From Dryocosmus kuriphilus (lineage: Eukaryota > Arthropoda > Insecta > Hymenoptera > Cynipidae), in assembly GCA_038277395.1 (NCBI GenBank), contig CM076193.1:116695344-116759343 (forward strand): DNA of 64,000 nucleotides. The letters run 5' to 3'. Position 1 is the stretch's first letter; each line of letters opens with the position of its first letter. The notes below the pieces were generated by a model that made no database searches, had not been told where the DNA came from, and saw nothing but the letters and a program-made list of their open reading frames with translations. Shown in pieces: positions 59,168 through 64,000 of this stretch. The translations under genes and the position numbers were made by a program.

Positions 59168-62100
59168 ATTTAGCAAAACCATATTAACTCACTCAAACTG
59201 AATTTCAGAATTGAGTCTTTGGACAAAATTTTGCTGAGTTTAATCCCAATAATTTCAATTTAAATGTTCAAGTTTAAACACTTTGCAATTTAAAATCATT
59301 CAGCTCGCAATGGCTAATCGTAAATTGTTCACTTTTCTAAAGACAGGTAAACTTTAACTTGAATGTAGATCAATTTTTGCTTAAATTTAATCCATCTCTC
59401 AATTTAAGTCCATTTTTGAATTTAAGGTGTAACATTTTTATGGGTATTATTATTTCAATACGATTATTTAAATTTTTAATGTTTTCAATTTAAAATTATG
59501 CAATTTGAAATCGTTGTTAGAGTAATTCTATTTTAAAGGTTTACCGTTTAAAATTCTGACATTTTTAACTGTGAAAATGACAGTGAATTTATGCATCGAT
59601 TGCAAATATTATAAATTCTTACTCGAAAACCGTTGCCCAATCAGTTTTAAATTAAATGTCACTTTACTGTATAATAATAATGTCCTACAATATTGTTGAA
59701 CTTAAGGCTATGTGACACTTACGACATACGATTTCTGCTTTACCGAAATTTGTTTTCGCAACAACTTACGTCCACGCGAATTGTGGTATCGAGTTTTCCA
59801 ATCCTAAAATTAAATATAAGACAGTAACGCCTTAAGTTTAGTAAAAGTTTCTGAATTTAAGTAAAATTTGTCTCAATTTATGACTCAATTCTGGAATTTA
59901 GATATTGAGGTCTCAAAATTAGACTAATTTTGTTTCAATCCAGAAAACTTTTTTCTGAATTTAATTTTGGTAACTTTGAGATTACAAATTTACAAGTTTC
60001 AATTTTAAAAAATTTCAAATTTACAATCAAACCATTTGGAATCAAGAGGTTCACTTTTTAAGAACTCAAATTAAAAATTAAAAATTGTTTTCTTGTGAAA
60101 GCTGTAATTTAAAAATATCTGTTTTAAGTCCCTTAGTTTTTAATTTTACGATCAAAAACTTTTGTTTAAAAAAGATTGATTCACTATGGCGGCATGATTT
60201 GATATTGTTCAATTTTTCAACTTTGAGAGGTTTAAAATACATGTGATGAAATTTTAATTAATGCAAAAGAAAAATTCCAACGATTCTTATTTGGATCATA
60301 TTTTCTTAACTTTGGAGATGTCGAATTCTAACTTATTTAATTTTTAAGGCAACTTTTTTGGAATTGTACATTTTTGAATGCTTCATTTTTTAAAGACTGT
60401 GTAATTTTAAAGTTCCTTTAGAAATAAACTTAATTATATAACATGGCTTCCATTTGTAATTGTGCATTATTGAACTTGAATTTTAAAATTTGAATGAACT
60501 TTATCACTTCCTTACAGTCAATTGAAATATTAAATTTTATATACATTTTAAATCAAAATCTGCTAAGCTGACAAAGAATCCAGTCCAATTAGACTTTATA
60601 AAAAGAATTTTTCAAAGAAATTAGCGCATAATTTTAATCTTTTACATTATGAGACGTGAAAAATCTGCGATAGTGTGATAAGAGACACGTAAAAAGTGAT
60701 ACAGAACTTGATGCAACCAGAATAAGAAACGAATGAACTGGATCCTGTTTCTGGTCGGTGATTCTATCTGAGTATATCATAAATCTACTAGGAAACATCG
60801 AGACTCTAGACAAGGGCGTTTATGACGCTACTTAACTAATAACAGGTTTCGTTACAGCAGTAATTGTTACCCAGGTGAAGAACATGCTAAAGATGATTTG
60901 ATAAAGTACCTTCATGATGCGCGAAGAACTACAATTGTTTTCAACGTCCCTAACAAAGTGGTCATTTCTCTTAAGCCTTATCTTGTCAGTCTTTAATTGT
61001 TAATTGTTAAATTTTTAAGTTGTGACATTTAGAAAAATACATATTTGACAATTTCTCTAAAATCTTCCACTAGATTTCCTCTTCTCTCACCAAACGCAAA
61101 GAGAGATTTAAGCACATCTTCTTCAAAAACATTTTCCTAAAACTCAAGACAAACGGAACTATCATTTTTAAAAATTACCACATTCCCTCTAGCTGAAAAT
61201 TGAGTTTACACCGAGGTACAACATTGTTGGCTGAGTACAATGTAAGGCGGTTCGCGCTGTCGTAGAAACAACGAATAAAAAAAAAAAGAAGTTTTAACGA
61301 CGTGCGAGAAGAGGTCATCGCTCGTGGTCACAGCCTACATAACCGGTGGTACTTGTATACAGTTGCAGCGGCTAATTCGTACCCACTTACGGCCACGAAT
61401 ATAGGTGCACTTACGTACCTACTCTACGTGTCGTATATAGTTATACATATACCATGTATATATATCGACGACGATGCGACAAGTGTACACCTGGTACCAG
61501 TTAGTGTTGTGGTAGGGTCAAGACGCGAGGTCAGTCCGCACACTGGCAACCTGTACTTAGGAAACTCATGGGCATGACGCGAACCGCCACCGAGAACCGG
61601 AATCGCGGGACTTCCTAAACCGGAAATCGGCCCAAGAGGAGTGACCCGAAATGTTACCAAACAAGATGACGCGTGCGATTCTAGGATGCCTTGAAAATTG
61701 TACCTGATGCCTCTGATTGAGTGCCACAAAAAATGAGATGCAAGAGAGTCTAGTCTATGAAAATACTTTTTTTCTGAACATTTTTCTCCGCTATGAAAGT
61801 TTGCACGGTAAACAAAGCGTCTGTATGTCTAATTGTAAGTCAACGATTTTTTTTTTTTTTTATTCAAAAATTTGTTTCTGGAAAGTGTCTGAAAGTTTAT
61901 GAAGACATCTTCCAGGAACACTTTTCGCCTTTCGCATGCGGACTTTATTCACGTTGAATATTTGTGCAATAAGGAAGTGTCTAAATGCGTAAATCCACGA
62001 TTTCTCCACGACTGTAAATAGAAATTAGTCATTTTTCTTTGAAATGATATTTTTAATTTCTATTGTGAGTATGGAGTACAGACCTTAGGAAGAATGTAAT

Positions 62101-62536
62101 GACGTATATTAGTTTTTGCATCTGGGGCCGTTTAGTTATACTCATTTCTGAATTACTTTCCTCTTTAACCACGTTTATACGCTTTATTTTTATTGCTGTG
62201 ATTAAGACCATCTCATACTTCCCCGATTCCTATTTTTTCGGCATTTTCTTAAGGAACTCATATCCACAGAAAATGAAATATCGAGTTGAAATTTGCGAAA
62301 TTAAATAGATGGCACTAAGGAACATTTGTATAGCTCTATAACTTTGAATTACAAAAACGTCTGTTTCAGATATACATTCTTTTTTTAAATGCCCGTCTAT
62401 AAACTAACTACATTTGTTTTAAATCTTTAAAACTTAGGACCGTGCATACGTTCCTTATTACCCTTTTCCAGTTTCCCAAATTTTCAGCGCTATGTCTCAT
62501 TTCGTGTGGACGTAAATTTTTCCGAAAAAATTTCGG
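59168..62536 (-). other. grh intron, decayed and GC-richer parts
   Basis: 59168-60660 is decayed AT-rich sequence like 55560-57110. 61200-61720 is GC-richer and contains AACCGGTGG at about 61339, close to the known Grainyhead-binding consensus AACCGGTT, though this may be chance. No exon is recognised. Confidence 0.4.
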
Positions 62537-62753
62537 TTTCTCAAATTGAAAATTCCCTGCATTTGTTACCAAAAATATCGTGTGCAGCAGGTAAGCAGTT
62601 ATATCTAACTCTTGTGAAGTTTACAGTACTTGCCATCGGCTCATCTTCGGGTTGTTTTCGGCTTCCCTTCGTTTCACCTCTGGCTCGTACAGCAAACTTC
62701 ACACTCGTGTTGAACTGCCTACTGTCCGCAATTGTAGCAAAATATACTAATAT
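62537..62753. repeat. Dispersed repeat R2, copy 2
   Basis: Matches 25575-25895 in two ordered blocks (CATTTGTTACCAAAAATATC and AACTTCACACTCGTGTTGAA). It lacks the GC-rich segment of copy 1. A 113-codon frame through it is not supported as a gene. Confidence 0.6.
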
Positions 62754-62884
62754 GCTGGCAACTTCTGATGGACTTTTGGCCTATAAATGGCGCTTTAGGG
62801 TGTTAGTAGAAATCTTATTTTTTAAATTAACTAATGAATGTATCTAAAATGTAACACATCTTTGTCAAAGAAGAATTATATATA

Positions 62885-63837
62885 TACGAGGCATGTCCAG
62901 AAAGTAAGTGTACTGGTACTCTCACAGCTGTAGGGAATACTTTTTCGACATGCTGGCAACACTGCCGCATAGCCTGACCCCTCCCCTTCAAAACGATACC
63001 AATCCGAGGTTAGTGTGTTGAAAACTCTTGACGCAGTAGCATCTCTCGCGAAAAATGTCGATCGTATCTCCCGCCAAGTGCGAAATTCGCGCCGTCATTC
63101 GCTATCTCGTTGTGAAGGGAAAAGCTCCAGTTGAGATTTATAATGAGGTGAAAACTGTTTACGGCAATGGAGCTATGAATCGTACGAGTGTGTACAAGTG
63201 GTGTCGCGAATTTAAAAATGACCGTACTTCCGTGCATGTCGATCAGAGGAGTGGAAGACCTTCAATTGTGACTGACGAACTTGTGGAAAAAATCGAGATT
63301 GCGGTCCGTGACGATCGCAGATTGACGTTAGATGATCTTTCTGCGATGTTTCCGCAAATATCCAGATCCCTGTTACACGAAACAATCACAGAAACTCTCG
63401 GATATCGGAAATTGTCTGCGAGGTGGGTCCCAAAACAGCTGACAGAACAGCACAAGTTGAATCGAGTGCAGAGCTCCAAAGAGTTTTTGGAGCGCCACGA
63501 ACGCGAAGACGATGATTTTCTCTACTCTATTGTTACTGTATTTCAGATTTCCATCTCTTTACTTCCCTGAAGGTGCACATGGGTGGAAAAAAGTTTTCAA
63601 AGGATGAGGAGGTGAAGGGGGAGGTGGAGAAATGGGCGAAAGAGCTGGCGGGAGACTTCTTCGAGGCAGGCATCAGAAAATTGATCCCGCGGGGCTCACC
63701 ACTTGCATTGAGAGGGATGGTGACTATGTCGAAAAATAACTTACATATGTACAAGTGTAACCAACTATGTTTTTGTTTTAATAAATTTTTTTTGAAGCCT
63801 ACATAAATTGAGTACACTTACTTTCTGGACGTGCCTC

Positions 63838-63840
<3 letters not shown>
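62885..63840 (+). mobile_element. mariner transposon, internally deleted, copy 2
   Basis: Same family as 49347-50674, with ends TACGAGGCATGTCCAGAAAG and, from the right, TACGAGGCACGTCCAGAAAG. About 380 bases of the transposase gene are missing. It sits in a TA-rich site, and its right side runs directly into a (TA)n tract. Confidence 0.93.
63055..63739 (+). pseudogene. mariner transposase, internally deleted
   Basis: The N-terminal part is open for about 160 codons, including the Gln that is a stop in copy 1, and breaks off right at the first catalytic motif. A few foreign bases (TATTTC) join it to the C-terminal part, in another frame, after the third catalytic Asp. All three catalytic residues are lost or separated, so it cannot be active, but the ends could be mobilised by an intact relative. 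Confidence 0.9.

Positions 63841-63874
<34 letters not shown>
63837..63874. repeat. (TA)n tract at the mariner right end
   Basis: About 17 TA units immediately outside the right inverted repeat, probably the expanded TA target. Confidence 0.9.
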
Positions 63875-63880
<6 letters not shown>

Positions 63881-64000
63881 ATTTTAGATTTATTTAGATT
63901 ACTCTACTAATTGGGAACATATTTTTTCTTCAATTGCAATCCATACGAAAAATACGATACTGCTCTTATAATTTAGTGTACGATGTTTCGAAACATGCAC

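Noticed and set aside
61302..61729. GC-richer ORFs as the missing upstream grh exon
   Set aside because: The minus-strand frame has no resemblance to Grainyhead N-terminal sequence and I found no donor in the required phase.
62506..62847. 113-codon plus-strand ORF
   Set aside because: It runs through dispersed repeat R2, whose other copy at 25575-25895 does not keep the frame; no domain is recognised.

Overview
This window is eukaryotic, almost certainly insect nuclear DNA. It is AT-rich, its genes are split by GT-AG introns, and it is dense in transposon remnants. The protein families (a CLIP-domain serine protease and the insect form of Grainyhead) and degraded mariner copies all point to an insect. 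A hymenopteran is my guess, but the sequence alone does not prove it.

Two genes are supported, both on the minus strand. (1) At 568-3168 are the first two coding exons of a secreted CLIP-domain serine protease or protease homologue; its catalytic part lies left of the window. (2) At 33597-55046 are the eleven 3'-most coding exons of grainyhead (grh), an epidermal/neural transcription factor. All eleven exons join in phase and give 847 residues to the stop codon, covering the complete CP2-type DNA-binding domain and the C-terminal dimerisation region. The N-terminal exons are not in the remaining 9 kb and must lie beyond position 64000.

The roughly 30 kb between the genes is a transposon graveyard. 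Its most striking content is three foldback-type elements in a 15-kb stretch, each with terminal inverted repeats (TIRs) around tandem arrays. FB-1 (7383-13146) has a perfect 9-bp target-site duplication and about 30 copies of a 163-bp unit in two opposed arrays, one of which contains a recent 976-bp duplication. FB-2 (16796-18130) carries a 75-bp minisatellite. FB-3 (20460-21991) has an 8-bp target duplication, units in alternating orientation and a 45-base G run. FB-2 and FB-3 share TIR ancestry. Several MITE-like inverted-repeat elements and hAT-like remnants surround them.

The grh introns hold further elements: a full-length but broken mariner (49347-50674), an internally deleted relative (62885-63840), three copies of a TTAA-flanked MITE family, a 1.1-kb hairpin element nested inside one copy of a tandem duplication (44125-46845), and long AT-rich decayed stretches. 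I see no tRNA, rRNA or CRISPR array. Element boundaries were found by eye and may be off by a few bases.
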